Notes under the pieces: model-generated
The model's input: the letters and a program-made list of their open reading frames with translations, nothing else
Databases searched by the model: none
Told to the model about the DNA's origin: nothing
Source of the DNA: Nitrosomonadaceae bacterium
GTDB lineage: Bacteria > Pseudomonadota > Gammaproteobacteria > Burkholderiales > Nitrosomonadaceae
Length of the DNA stretch: 64,000 nt
Assembly: GCA_002721545.1 (NCBI GenBank)
Contig: PBKR01000034.1
Span: forward strand, 1-64,000
Reading direction: 5' to 3'
Shown here: positions 1-9,175 of the stretch, piece after piece
Layout of the letters: each line of letters begins with the position of its first letter
How positions within the stretch are numbered: position 1 is the first letter of the stretch
Translations under genes and position numbers: made by a program

Positions 1-1
1 C

Positions 2-52
2 AACATCAATAGCATACATGGTCCTGTGATTCCAGTCTTTACCAAGCTATAA
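2..52 (+). CDS. C-terminal end of an unidentified upstream gene (partial)
   Basis: Frame 2 is open from the window edge to a TAA at 50-52 and gives a 16-residue tail ending PVIPVFTKL. The other two forward frames hit stops within about 30 bases. A terminator-like hairpin lies a few bases downstream, which fits the end of a real gene. The tail is too short to identify, and it could be chance. Confidence 0.35.
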   Translation, partial: NINSIHGPVIPVFTKL

Positions 53-69
53 GGTAAGACAGGCAAGAC

Positions 70-120
70 ACCGATCCGCCCCCCCGTCTTTCTGACGGGA
101 TGGTGGGTCGGTTTTTTTTT
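70..120 (+). terminator. Rho-independent terminator upstream of yoaA
   Basis: The arms starting ACCGATCC and ending GGGTCGGT form an imperfect G+C-rich stem with some G-U pairs around a short TTTCT loop. A run of nine T follows at 112-120. The stem is far richer in G+C than its surroundings. It probably ends the transcript of the truncated gene before it and insulates yoaA. Confidence 0.75.
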
Positions 121-164
121 GGCTATAGTAAACTATAGTTATTTATAGCCTTATTAAACCTTGG

Positions 165-2105
165 ATGCCAAATTTAGAATCTTATTTTGCTATTGACGGT
201 ATACTTTCTAAGTTCATACCTGAGTATCGAGCGCGTGTTCACCAGAAGGACATGGCAGAGATGGTAGCTGATACTATAGCTAATAGTAATATTCTTATTG
301 CAGAAGCAGGAACAGGCACTGGAAAAACTCTTGCTTATTTAGTTCCTGCGCTTCTTGCAGGGGCTAAAATAATTATTTCGACTGGCACAAAAACTCAACA
401 AGATCAGATTTTTAAGAGGGACATTCATACTGTTCAATCAGCACTTAATGTACCTGTAAAAATTGCTTTATTGAAAGGTCGTGCTAATTATGTATGCCAC
501 TATAATTTAGAACATACGGTAAAAGAAGGGTTTCTTAGTCGTAATGATCAAGAATATCTAAAATTGATTGAGCGCTATGCAGAGTCCAGTAAAAATGGAG
601 ACAAAAGTGGTATAAATGGAGTGCCTGAGAATGCATCAATTTGGCAACGTGTTACTTCAACCAGAGAGAGCTGCCTTGGCTCAGATTGCCCAAAATATAA
701 CAAATGCTTTGTACTAGCAGCTCGAAAGAAAGCTCTTTCAGCAGATCTTCTAATTGTTAATCACCACTTATTTTTTGCAGATATATTATTGCGTGATGAG
801 GGGTTAGCAGAGCTGCTTCCTACATGTGATGCAGTAATATTTGATGAAGCACACCAGTTACCGGAGACTGCAAGCCTATTTTTTGGTGAATCAGTAAGTA
901 CCGGTCAATTATTACAGTTGATGGAAGAGATTAATATTGAAAGAGCTAAGAGTGCTAAAGATTTCGTTGCTTTATCTGATGCAATTTTAGAAGTAGAGAA
1001 GGCTGCACGTGATTTGCGCCTTAGTATAGATAGTGAGAGTGTGCGTTTTCCTAAATCTACAATAATAAAAAATGTGGAATTTAGAACGAACCTTAATAAA
1101 CTGCTTGATAATCTTATTGTAATAAACTCAATGTTAGAAAGCCAATCTGTTCGTTCAGAGGGGCTAGATAATTGTTGGCAACGAGTAAAAGAAGTCGTTG
1201 GTAAGATTACTTGCTGGGAGAATCAGGCAGAAATGGAGGGATTTGTTTGTTGGATAGAGACATTTAGCCATACTTTACAATTAAATATAACGCCCCTATC
1301 TATTGCAGAACATTTCAATAAGCATATAAGCTCTTCTATTCGAGCATGGATATTTACTTCTGCAACGCTTTCAGTTAATGGTGATTTTTCACATTATTGC
1401 AATATAATGGGCTTGGACCCGGAATCAAGTTCTGTAAGGACGGTTAGCTGGGAAAGTCCGTTTAATTTTTCTGATCAAGCTTTATTCTACGTGCCTACTG
1501 GTTTGCCTGATCCAAATGATAGATGCTATGTTGAAAATATTGTTAAGGCAATACTCCCAGTATTAAAGGTGAGCCATGGTCGTGCATTCATATTGTGTAC
1601 CAGCCTTCGATCAATGCAACAAATATATGACAACTTATTGAATCTGTTTGAACAAGATGGAATTGTTTCCCCTTTGTTATTGCAGGGTCAAGGGTCCCGC
1701 TCTGAAATGCTAGGCCAATTTCGTGAAATGGGTAACGCTGTACTTATAGGTAGTCAATCTTTTTGGGAGGGAGTGGATGTTCGTGGTGAAGCTCTATCAG
1801 TAGTTATAATAGATAGATTACCTTTCGCACCTCCCAATGATCCTGTGCTAGCAGCGAGAATTGAAAAAATTAATCAAGAAGGTGGTAATGCATTTATGGA
1901 ATATCAGGTTCCACATGCCGTAATAAATTTAAGACAGGGAGTAGGGCGATTAATTCGTGACGAGGTTGATCGTGGTGTATTAATGATATGTGATCATCGC
2001 ATTATTACTAAATCTTATGGTAAACGAATATGGCAAAGCCTCCCACCAATGAGACGTACACGTAATCTGAATGATGTGCATGATTTCTTTCTTACAGATC
2101 ATTAA
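165..2105 (+). CDS. yoaA: ATP-dependent DNA helicase, DinG/YoaA family
   Basis: Superfamily 2 XPD-like 5'-3' DNA helicase with an iron-sulfur cluster, thought to act in replication-stress tolerance and repair. Walker A GTGTGKT is at residues 49-55 and the DEAH box at 227-230. Four cysteines between them (C111, C170, C175, C181) have the spacing expected of the 4Fe-4S domain. The C-terminal helicase domain carries an SQSFWEGVD motif and a final motif-VI-like GVGRLIRD. At 646 residues it is closer to YoaA than to the longer DinG. The ATG at 165 has only a weak ribosome-binding site. The gene stands alone, convergent with ygfZ 21 bases downstream. Confidence 0.9.
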   Translation: MPNLESYFAIDGILSKFIPEYRARVHQKDMAEMVADTIANSNILIAEAGTGTGKTLAYLVPALLAGAKIIISTGTKTQQDQIFKRDIHTVQSALNVPVKIALLKGRANYVCHYNLEHTVKEGFLSRNDQEYLKLIERYAESSKNGDKSGINGVPENASIWQRVTSTRESCLGSDCPKYNKCFVLAARKKALSADLLIVNHHLFFADILLRDEGLAELLPTCDAVIFDEAHQLPETASLFFGESVSTGQLLQLMEEINIERAKSAKDFVALSDAILEVEKAARDLRLSIDSESVRFPKSTIIKNVEFRTNLNKLLDNLIVINSMLESQSVRSEGLDNCWQRVKEVVGKITCWENQAEMEGFVCWIETFSHTLQLNITPLSIAEHFNKHISSSIRAWIFTSATLSVNGDFSHYCNIMGLDPESSSVRTVSWESPFNFSDQALFYVPTGLPDPNDRCYVENIVKAILPVLKVSHGRAFILCTSLRSMQQIYDNLLNLFEQDGIVSPLLLQGQGSRSEMLGQFREMGNAVLIGSQSFWEGVDVRGEALSVVIIDRLPFAPPNDPVLAARIEKINQEGGNAFMEYQVPHAVINLRQGVGRLIRDEVDRGVLMICDHRIITKSYGKRIWQSLPPMRRTRNLNDVHDFFLTDH

Positions 2106-2126
2106 ATTACAAAAATAGTGTAGTAA

Positions 2127-3152
2127 TTATTTTAGTATATAAGGTAACGGCATGATTTCTAATGCCGCCTCTTTTAAGTCTTTCCAATATATAAATTTAT
2201 TTTTTACGCTATCAATTTGTATCACGGCTAGTAAATCGTATCCACCTTCAGGTGAGAGGGTTGCATTAACTACCATTCCACAAGGTTGTTCTTTGTCATT
2301 GTATAAGTCATCTCCTGCAATAATAGGTTTTTCTGTTTTTATCTTTGCAAGATACATGCGGCGTTTAATTTTACCAAGATATTGAGTGCGTGAAACGATT
2401 TCTTGGCCGGGGTAACACCCTTTATTGAAACTAATACCTCCAATAGCTTCTAAATTTACCATTTGAGGAATAAATTGTTCTTGGGTACTAGGTAATATAA
2501 TTGGAATGCCTGCTTTAATTTCTAACCAATCCCAGCAAGGCTTACCAACTGGAATAGCATCTTTTTTTAATTGATCCCATAGCTTTGGTGCATGGTCAGG
2601 TGTAGTAATAATTTCAAAACGGTTCTGAGTAAAGAAAATGGAACTTTTATATGTATTGTTAATTATGCTAAGAGATTGATTAGGGATTTCTCCAAATATC
2701 TTTTTTACTATTTCTGAAGCATGGTCTCCAGCAATTCCAATACGTATATATTCATTGCTACTGTTATTTAATTGTACTTTGGCACGTAGTATATATTTAG
2801 ACAATTTGTTCTCTAATGAACTGAGTAGAGATGTTGGTATCTGTATTAAATAGCCGCTGGAATCTTTCCATATAAGGAAAGTGGTTAGCATTCGTCCTTT
2901 TGGAGTGCAATAACAACCATATCGAGCTGTACGGTGATCAATTTCTCTGACATCACAACTTAATTGTCCCTGTAAGAATGGTAAGGCATCCTCACCAGAA
3001 AAATGAATCAGTCCATAATGTGAGAGATCAGCTATTACTGTATTAGAGTGCGTATTTTTAAGTTCAGCAGCGGCATTACCATAATGAATAATATGGTTAT
3101 TTTCTATGATTGCATTATTTTTCTGTAAAAAAGAGCTCCAAATTGAATTCAT
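2127..3152 (-). CDS. ygfZ: Folate-binding YgfZ/GcvT-fold protein, iron-sulfur maintenance
   Basis: YgfZ proteins share the fold of the glycine-cleavage T protein, bind tetrahydrofolate and help build or repair certain Fe-S enzymes. The family signature KGCYPGQE is intact at residues 244-251, with the conserved Cys246. The length of 341 residues is normal. The start at 3152 (MNSIWSSF) gives a sensible N-terminus. The gene lies 59 bases downstream of nadB on the same strand and may be cotranscribed with it. Its 3' end faces yoaA across 21 bases. Confidence 0.9.
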   Translation of the reverse strand: MNSIWSSFLQKNNAIIENNHIIHYGNAAAELKNTHSNTVIADLSHYGLIHFSGEDALPFLQGQLSCDVREIDHRTARYGCYCTPKGRMLTTFLIWKDSSGYLIQIPTSLLSSLENKLSKYILRAKVQLNNSSNEYIRIGIAGDHASEIVKKIFGEIPNQSLSIINNTYKSSIFFTQNRFEIITTPDHAPKLWDQLKKDAIPVGKPCWDWLEIKAGIPIILPSTQEQFIPQMVNLEAIGGISFNKGCYPGQEIVSRTQYLGKIKRRMYLAKIKTEKPIIAGDDLYNDKEQPCGMVVNATLSPEGGYDLLAVIQIDSVKNKFIYWKDLKEAALEIMPLPYILK

Positions 3153-3211
3153 TATGAGATATAGAGTATATTTTTAATAAATATAAATTACTAAAATGGT
3201 TAGAATATAGG

Positions 3212-4798
3212 TTATTTTCTTAAGATAGTATTTTTTGCATGTTGCTGGGTATTTGTATAATCTAGACTAAAATGTAATCCACGGCTTTCATGGCGTGACA
3301 TAGCGCTCTGTATAATTAAATCTGCAGTATCAACTAAATTACGAAGTTCTAACAAATCGCTAGTCACACGAAAATTAGAATAATATTCATTTATTTCTTC
3401 ACGCAATAGATTGATACGGTGTTGAGCGCGTTGTAGACGTTTGGTGGTTCTAACAATGCCAACATAGCTCCACATAAATCTTCGTAATTCATCCCAGTTA
3501 TGAGAAATAATTATTTCTTCATCTGCATGATTCACTCTACTTTCGTCCCACTTTGGCAGTTGCACATGAGGAGTAGACTCTTGATTCAAAATATCTTTAG
3601 CGGCTGCCTGGGCAAATATGAGACATTCCAGTAGCGAATTGCTTGCTAGTCGATTAGCACCATGTAGCCCTGTATGAGCAGTTTCTCCTATTGCATATAA
3701 ATTATCTAAATTTGTTTTTCCATTTAAATCTGTAGCTATACCACCACAGGTATAGTGAGCGGCAGGCACAACTGGGATAGGTTGCTTTGTAATATCAACA
3801 CCTAATTCAAGGCAACGGGTGTGAATAAATGGGAAATATTTCTTTAAAAAAGAAGCAGGTTTGTGTGAAATATCTAGATAAACACAGTCTAAACCACGTT
3901 TTTTCATTTCAAAATCTATGGCACGTGCCACAATATCACGAGGTGCTAGTTCACCATGCTCACTATGAAATGGCATGAATCGTTTTCCATCTGGAAGTTT
4001 TAGAATACCCCCTTCTCCTCTTATTGCTTCAGATATTAGAAATGATTTGGCGTGTGGGTGGTACAGACAAGTAGGATGAAACTGGATGAATTCCATATTA
4101 GAAATATGGCAGCCTGCACGCCAGCCTATGGCAATTCCATCACCAGTAGCTGTATCAGGGTTAGTAGTATAAAGATAAACTTTACCAGCACCTCCAGTTG
4201 CCAATATAGTATTTTGTGCAGATATAGTTCTGACTTTGCCTGACTGGTTATTTAGCGCATAAGCTCCAAAACAACAATTGTTTTTGGTATCACTATGGCC
4301 TAATTTACTGCTAGTTATGAGATCAATAGCAATGTGATTCTCAAGAACAGAAATATTTTTATGATTGAGAATTTTGTTACCTAAGGTTTTTTGTACAGCT
4401 TGACCAGTAGTGTCTGCGGCATGGATTACTCTACGTACACTATGACCCCCTTCTCTTGTGAGATGATAGCCAGTATTATTTTTTTGGTCACGAGTGAATG
4501 GAACCCCTTGATTTATTAGCCATTGGACTGCTTGTGGCCCATTTTCTAGTACGGATCGTGTAATTGCTTCATTACATAATCCAGAGCCAGCATTGAGGGT
4601 ATCACGTATATGAGAGTCTGGTGAATCGTTCTCAGATAGGGCTGCAGCAATACCACCCTGTGCCCACCCACTAGCTCCATCTAGTAAATTCTGCTTAGTT
4701 ATAAGGCCAACTTTTTTAGTTTGTGCTACATTAAGTGCAAGTGTCAGTCCAGCAAGGCCGCTGCCAATAATGAGTGTGTCAAAATGAGTATAAGACAT
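3212..4798 (-). CDS. nadB: L-aspartate oxidase
   Basis: Flavoenzyme that oxidises L-aspartate to iminoaspartate, the first step of de novo NAD synthesis; NadA (61229-62326) uses the product. The N-terminal FAD dinucleotide motif GSGLAGL starts at residue 12. The succinate dehydrogenase-like flavoprotein core contains REGGHSVRRVIHAADTTG, QFHPT and HYTCGGI, the expected active-site regions. The C-terminal helical domain is present. At 528 residues it is full length. It is transcribed away from rpoE across a 291-base intergenic region, so both promoters must lie there. Confidence 0.95.
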   Translation of the reverse strand: MSYTHFDTLIIGSGLAGLTLALNVAQTKKVGLITKQNLLDGASGWAQGGIAAALSENDSPDSHIRDTLNAGSGLCNEAITRSVLENGPQAVQWLINQGVPFTRDQKNNTGYHLTREGGHSVRRVIHAADTTGQAVQKTLGNKILNHKNISVLENHIAIDLITSSKLGHSDTKNNCCFGAYALNNQSGKVRTISAQNTILATGGAGKVYLYTTNPDTATGDGIAIGWRAGCHISNMEFIQFHPTCLYHPHAKSFLISEAIRGEGGILKLPDGKRFMPFHSEHGELAPRDIVARAIDFEMKKRGLDCVYLDISHKPASFLKKYFPFIHTRCLELGVDITKQPIPVVPAAHYTCGGIATDLNGKTNLDNLYAIGETAHTGLHGANRLASNSLLECLIFAQAAAKDILNQESTPHVQLPKWDESRVNHADEEIIISHNWDELRRFMWSYVGIVRTTKRLQRAQHRINLLREEINEYYSNFRVTSDLLELRNLVDTADLIIQSAMSRHESRGLHFSLDYTNTQQHAKNTILRK

Positions 4799-4997
4799 AG
4801 GTATTAAAATTTAAATTCTAGATATTATTAAATTTTCAGTATCTACTATATAAAAATCATAACAGACTTTGAGCTTGGATATGCTATATCTTAATATCCT
4901 TGAATAACCTTGTTTGAATATGAACTAATATAGGGTTTATGTTGTCACTTAATAAAGGTAGATACATAGAATGAGAAAAAGTATTATTTTGTAAATA

Positions 4998-5025
4998 GAA
5001 CCCGGTTTTTGAGTGAATCTCTGAA
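4998..5025 (+). promoter_or_regulatory. Candidate sigma-E promoter of the rpoE operon
   Basis: GAACCC at 4998-5003 and TCTGAA at 5020-5025 are separated by exactly 16 bases. This is the layout of enterobacterial sigma-E promoters such as degP (GAACTT, 16 bases, TCTGAA). It sits 64 bases before the rpoE ATG, where an autoregulatory sigma-E promoter is expected. The match is by eye and no transcription start is known. Confidence 0.6.
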
Positions 5026-5044
5026 ATATTGTGCCATAATGTGG

Positions 5045-5063
5045 CAGTGATCACTGGTATAAT
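5045..5063 (+). promoter_or_regulatory. Extended -10 element overlapped by a 12-bp palindrome
   Basis: The perfect palindrome CAGTGATCACTG occupies 5045-5056. Its last TG forms the TG of an extended -10, TGGTATAAT, at 5055-5063. No good -35 hexamer lies at 17 bases, as is common for extended -10 promoters. The arrangement suggests a housekeeping promoter with an operator-like site on it, about 26 bases before rpoE. The palindrome's function is inferred only. Confidence 0.4.
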
Positions 5064-5089
5064 TCATTAAATTCAGAGATGAGCGGATT

Positions 5090-5689
5090 ATGGGTGACCG
5101 GGAGATTGATCAACAGTTAGTAGAACGTGCTCAGCGTGGGGATAAGCAGGCGTTTGAGTTGCTGGTGATTAAATATCAACGAAAATTAATTAGATTATTG
5201 TCACAGTTTATTCGTGATTCAGCTGAAGTTGAAGATGTTGCACAAGAAACTTTTATAAAGGCATATAGATCGCTATCATCTTTTCGTGGTGACAGTGCAT
5301 TTTATACTTGGCTTTATCGTATTGGTATTAATGCTGCAAAAAATTTTTTAGTTGCTCAGAAGCGGCGTGTATCTAAAGCTTCTATTGGCTTTGATATTGA
5401 GGATGTAGAAAATTTTAAGGAAGGTAGTGAATTGCATGATTTGAGTACCCCAGAAAGCGAGCTAATAAGCAAGCAGACCGCACAAATAGTACATCAGGCA
5501 TTAAATGAACTACCTGAAGAACTACGTACAGCAATTACTCTTAGAGAAATAGAAGGTTTAAGTTATGAAGAAATTGCAAATGTCATGGACTGTCCGACTG
5601 GAACAGTAAGATCTCGGATATTTCGAGCCCGGGAAGTAATTTCAGATAAGTTATTATCATTTAAAGAAAGCAAGAGAGAAATAAATTAA
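5090..5689 (+). CDS. rpoE: RNA polymerase sigma factor RpoE (sigma-E/AlgU type)
   Basis: ECF sigma factor that directs RNA polymerase to envelope-stress genes. Region 2 is at about residues 20-90, with DVAQETFIKAYR around 49-60 and FYTWLYRIGINAAKN around 71-85. Region 4 is at about 136-185, with LPEELR, LREIEGLSYEEIA and GTVRSRIFRARE, the helix-turn-helix that reads the -35 element. The length of 199 residues matches the family. It heads the rseA-rseB-mucD operon, so its activity should be held by membrane-bound RseA. A candidate sigma-E promoter at 4998-5025 suggests autoregulation. Confidence 0.95.
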   Translation: MGDREIDQQLVERAQRGDKQAFELLVIKYQRKLIRLLSQFIRDSAEVEDVAQETFIKAYRSLSSFRGDSAFYTWLYRIGINAAKNFLVAQKRRVSKASIGFDIEDVENFKEGSELHDLSTPESELISKQTAQIVHQALNELPEELRTAITLREIEGLSYEEIANVMDCPTGTVRSRIFRAREVISDKLLSFKESKREIN

Positions 5690-5705
5690 GAAAAAGGATG
5701 GCAGT

Positions 5706-6287
5706 ATGGAAGATAAAGTTTCTGCATTGATGGATGGTGAATTGGATAATACAGATATGGCTGATACCATAACTAAAATAGAGAAAATGGAAGAGCTGCG
5801 GAATAAATGGAAAACATATCACCTGATTGGAGATGCGTTACGACAGCCAGTAATATCAACGTCGGATATTTCGTCAGATATAAGAAGTAAAATGGATATA
5901 GAGTCAGCTGTATTAACATCACCAGTTTCATCTAATAAGGGATATAACAAAGAAGGCCAGACATTTGTATTTGCAGTCGCCGCTTCAATAGTAGCAGCTG
6001 TTGCTATAGTAATATGGATGGGTGGTCAGACAATGGACCAGAGCTTTGATCGTATTGCTGATAAAGCAATTATTCCACAGGATGAAATAAAGAATAGATT
6101 TGCTGAATCTGCTATAGATCCTAGTCCTGTTTTGGTAAAAAATCAGGAGTCTAAAGGCAATGAATCAGCTCTTCATGATTCAGCACCAACTCGACTTAAC
6201 GACTATATGTTTGCACATGAGGAATTTACTTCAATTCGTGGCGTGTCTCCTTATATGCGAACAGTTGCTAGTCGTCCATATAAGTGA
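5706..6287 (+). CDS. rseA: Anti-sigma-E factor RseA/MucA
   Basis: Inner-membrane protein whose cytoplasmic N-terminus binds sigma-E until regulated proteolysis frees it. The start EDKVSALMDGELD is the typical anti-sigma domain opening, followed by a W..YHLIGDALR segment at about 35-46. One hydrophobic stretch at about residues 87-106 is the membrane span, and the remaining roughly 85 residues would be periplasmic and available to RseB. An AAGGA ribosome-binding site lies 7 bases before the ATG. It follows rpoE by 16 bases and overlaps rseB by four (GTGA). Confidence 0.88.
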   Translation: MEDKVSALMDGELDNTDMADTITKIEKMEELRNKWKTYHLIGDALRQPVISTSDISSDIRSKMDIESAVLTSPVSSNKGYNKEGQTFVFAVAASIVAAVAIVIWMGGQTMDQSFDRIADKAIIPQDEIKNRFAESAIDPSPVLVKNQESKGNESALHDSAPTRLNDYMFAHEEFTSIRGVSPYMRTVASRPYK

Positions 6288-7351
6288 TTTTCCAAAAAAT
6301 GATAAGAAATTTTGTGGTAGTTGTTATTGGGCTATCATTTTTTAGTTTTATATTGCCCGCATATTCAGATGATGCGCCTAGTACATCAATAAGAACTAGG
6401 GGTGTTTTACAAAGTGTTGTAGATGAGAGTGCATCAAAAGAGGCTCAGGTTTGGTTACAAAGAATTATTGATGCGCCCCGGAAGCATAATTATACTGGTA
6501 TTTTTGTATACTCATCTGATGGTCATATGGAGACATCTCGTGTCGTACATATGGTAGATGCTGAAGGAGTTTTTGAGAGAATAGAAGTGCTTGATGGCTC
6601 ACCTCGTGAAGTAGTTCGTAATAATAATGAAGTTAAACGTTATTTTCCTGATAGAAAGACTCTAGTCACCGGGAAGAGAGGACTAAAGAAATTTTTCCCG
6701 GCGTTGTTATCCGAGCCATTTAGCAACATTAATAATAATTATATTGTGAAAAAAGTTGGAAGGGAGAGAATTAGTAATCGTGATTGTCAAGTAATTATAT
6801 TGGAGTCTAGAGATCATATGCGATATAGCCAGAGGCTATGGGTAGATGTTAGTACTGGCTTATTACTGAAAGCAGCCGTAATGGAGAGGGATCAGGTGGT
6901 AGAACAGTATGGATTTACTCAGTTAGAAATTGATGGTGAAATAGATAAAGAATTATTAACTCCTAAGTACTCTAAAAGAGATACTAAACTACATATTACC
7001 AATCCTGTTTCTTCCAAGGTAGTAAAAAATGAATTAGGCTGGCAAGTGGAAAATTTACCCTCTGGATTTTCAAAGACTAATGAGGTGAAGCGTGTTTTTT
7101 CTGGGAAATCCACACCTGTTGGACATATCACATTATCAGATGGTTTAGCTTCAGTTTCAGTATTTATTAGGCCAGTTACACAAAATGAACCTCTTGAAGC
7201 ACATGAATTTTATCCTCCACAAGGTGCTATTAATATTTATAATCGTACGGTGGGGGACAATGTAGTAACAATAATAGGTGAAGTGCCGCCAGTGACAGTA
7301 ATGCAAATTGGGAACTCTGTTAAGAATTATAAAGTTAAATGGGCAGAATAG
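6284..7351 (+). CDS. rseB: Sigma-E regulatory protein RseB/MucB
   Basis: Periplasmic protein that binds the RseA periplasmic tail and, in the known systems, senses mislocalised lipoproteins and lipopolysaccharide. A signal peptide (FVVVVIGLSFFSFILPAYS) precedes a LolA-like N-terminal domain and a smaller C-terminal domain. Internal hallmarks are YTGIFVYSSDGHMETSR and ERIEVLDGSPREVVR. The GTG at 6284 overlaps the rseA stop (GTGA), suggesting translational coupling. The ATG at 6299 would also leave a good signal peptide, so the start is uncertain by five residues. Confidence 0.9.
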   Translation: MIFQKMIRNFVVVVIGLSFFSFILPAYSDDAPSTSIRTRGVLQSVVDESASKEAQVWLQRIIDAPRKHNYTGIFVYSSDGHMETSRVVHMVDAEGVFERIEVLDGSPREVVRNNNEVKRYFPDRKTLVTGKRGLKKFFPALLSEPFSNINNNYIVKKVGRERISNRDCQVIILESRDHMRYSQRLWVDVSTGLLLKAAVMERDQVVEQYGFTQLEIDGEIDKELLTPKYSKRDTKLHITNPVSSKVVKNELGWQVENLPSGFSKTNEVKRVFSGKSTPVGHITLSDGLASVSVFIRPVTQNEPLEAHEFYPPQGAINIYNRTVGDNVVTIIGEVPPVTVMQIGNSVKNYKVKWAE

Positions 7352-7352
7352 A

Positions 7353-8783
7353 ATGAATCATAAATTTATCTTGATTATATCATTTTTGGTTTCTTTTCCT
7401 ATTTTTGCACAGGCTAGAGAGTTACCTAATTTTACTGATCTTGTTGATGAGCATGGAGCTGCAGTTGTAAATATCAGTACTGTTCAGACCCATACTAAAT
7501 CTAGGAATCAAATTTTCCCCAGAATACCAAATTTTCCAGAGAATAGTCCATTCTATGAGTTTTTTCGTCGTCACTCTCCGCATGAATTTTCTCCCAGAGA
7601 CCAGTTACCAGAAGCACCTGAGTCTAGATCATTAGGTTCTGGTTTTATTATTAGTAGTGATGGTTATATATTGACCAATGCACATGTAGTGAATTCAGCA
7701 GATGAAATTACTGTAAAATTAAATGATAAAAGAGAATTTCCAGCTAAAATAATTGGCGCTGATCGTAAGACAGATATTGCTCTTATAAAAATTGAAGCTA
7801 ACAATCTGCCTAAGGTTACCCAAGGAGATCCAGACAATTTAAAGGTAGGTGAGTGGGTTATTGCAATTGGTTCTCCGTTTGGCTTTGAGAATAGCGTAAC
7901 AGCCGGTATTGTTAGTGCTAAAGGCAGGTCATTAGCACAAGAAAATTATGTGCCTTTTATTCAAACTGATGTAGCTATAAACCCAGGAAATTCAGGAGGT
8001 CCATTATTTAATTTGAAAGGAGAAGTAGTCGGTATTAATTCACAGATATATAGTCGTACAGGCGGCTACATGGGGTTGTCATTCGCTATTCCTATTGATG
8101 TTGCTACAGATATTTCTAATCAATTAAAAGCTACTGGAAAAGTAAGCCGTGGCAGAATTGGTGTGATGATACAAGAGGTAACAAAAGAGCTAGCTGAGTC
8201 ATTTGGGCTAAATGAACCGAGTGGGGCCCTGGTCACTTTAGTACAAAAAGGAGGGCCTGCAGATAAAGCAGGGCTAAAAGCTAAAGATATAATTATTAAG
8301 TTTGATGGTAAAGTTGTAAAGATGTCGAGTGATTTGCCTCGTATTGTAGGGTCTACGAAACCGGGGACTGAGGTGTTGATACAGGTATGGAGAAATAATG
8401 CAAAAAAGAAATTGACAGTTCAGGTAGAAGAATTCCCAGCAGATGAAAAGATAGCTAGCCTTGCAAATAAAAATAATGATAAATCTAATGCATATAATCT
8501 TTTAGGGCTTGTGTTAAGAGAATTCTCTAAAGGCGAGAAAAGGCAATTTGAGATAAATCATGGTTTATTGGTAGAAAGCATGAAACAGGGTGTAGCCAGT
8601 AGTAGCGGAATTCGACCTAATGACATAATTCTAGGAATTAATAATCAAGATGTAACAACAGTTGAGAATTTTAATCAATTACTTAGAAAAATTAAAGATG
8701 GGCGGAATATTGCCTTGTTAATTAGGCGTGGCAGTACGACTTTTTTTGTTACTATGAAGCTTAATGGAGAGAAAGATAAATAG
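7353..8783 (+). CDS. mucD: Periplasmic serine protease/chaperone, DegP/MucD family
   Basis: HtrA-type protease degrading misfolded envelope proteins and a usual sigma-E target. From the ATG at 7353 it has a signal peptide (LIISFLVSFPIFAQA) and 476 residues. The catalytic triad is H111 (TNAHVV), D141 (DRKTDIALIKI) and S214 (NPGNSGGPLF). Two PDZ domains follow, at about 280-370 and 390-470. A longer reading from 7308 would overlap rseB by 44 bases and bury the signal peptide, so it was rejected. The N-terminal loop after the signal is rich in Pro and Phe, as in MucD/DegQ-like proteins. Confidence 0.93.
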   Translation: MNHKFILIISFLVSFPIFAQARELPNFTDLVDEHGAAVVNISTVQTHTKSRNQIFPRIPNFPENSPFYEFFRRHSPHEFSPRDQLPEAPESRSLGSGFIISSDGYILTNAHVVNSADEITVKLNDKREFPAKIIGADRKTDIALIKIEANNLPKVTQGDPDNLKVGEWVIAIGSPFGFENSVTAGIVSAKGRSLAQENYVPFIQTDVAINPGNSGGPLFNLKGEVVGINSQIYSRTGGYMGLSFAIPIDVATDISNQLKATGKVSRGRIGVMIQEVTKELAESFGLNEPSGALVTLVQKGGPADKAGLKAKDIIIKFDGKVVKMSSDLPRIVGSTKPGTEVLIQVWRNNAKKKLTVQVEEFPADEKIASLANKNNDKSNAYNLLGLVLREFSKGEKRQFEINHGLLVESMKQGVASSSGIRPNDIILGINNQDVTTVENFNQLLRKIKDGRNIALLIRRGSTTFFVTMKLNGEKDK

Positions 8784-9028
8784 TGCCTGATCTTATTCTA
8801 TATATACGAGAAGATTGTCATCTATGCTCTGATATGGTTTCTAGTTTGAATAAGTTAAAAGTGAAGCTTGGCTTTCATTTTAAATCAATAGATGTAGATA
8901 GTAATGTAGTCTTAAAAGAGAGGTATGGTAATTTTGTTCCAGTACTTCATGGAGAGGATGATGAAGAGATTTGTCATTTTTATCTAGATCCTAAGGCTCT
9001 AGATGATTATTTAGTAAAAATTCGTTAA
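8783..9028 (+). CDS. Small thioredoxin-fold protein (glutaredoxin-like, DUF836 type)
   Basis: An 81-residue protein opening PDLILYIREDCHLCSDM, with a CxxC pair (CHLC) just after the first beta strand as in glutaredoxins. It has a YGNFVPVL segment with the expected cis-proline region. The start is GTG, overlapping the mucD stop by one base (TAGTG), so it is probably coupled to mucD. Small proteins of this type follow mucD and precede lepA in many betaproteobacteria. The substrate is unknown. A strong terminator follows at 9085-9121. Confidence 0.8.
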   Translation: MPDLILYIREDCHLCSDMVSSLNKLKVKLGFHFKSIDVDSNVVLKERYGNFVPVLHGEDDEEICHFYLDPKALDDYLVKIR

Positions 9029-9084
9029 AATGTATATTAATTAGAAGAACATAGATTAGTCATAAGTTTTTGGAATCAAGCCAG

Positions 9085-9121
9085 AAATTAAAAAGGGCAC
9101 ATATTGTGCCCTTTTTAATTT
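9085..9121 (+). terminator. Strong hairpin terminator ending the rpoE operon
   Basis: AAATTAAAAAGGGCAC pairs perfectly with GTGCCCTTTTTAATTT across an ATATT loop, giving a 16-bp stem. The GGGCAC/GTGCCC core is followed by TTTTT. The A-rich left arm makes it potentially bidirectional. It separates the rpoE operon from lepA, which starts 55 bases later. Confidence 0.9.
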
Positions 9122-9175
9122 CTACAATATTGATCTTTGACTATTATTTTCTTAATCATCGGGTGTATATCTTAA

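Noticed and set aside
7308-7352. Longer N-terminus for the MucD protease
   Set aside because: It overlaps rseB by 44 bases and places 15 charged residues before a clear signal peptide; the ATG at 7353 fits better.
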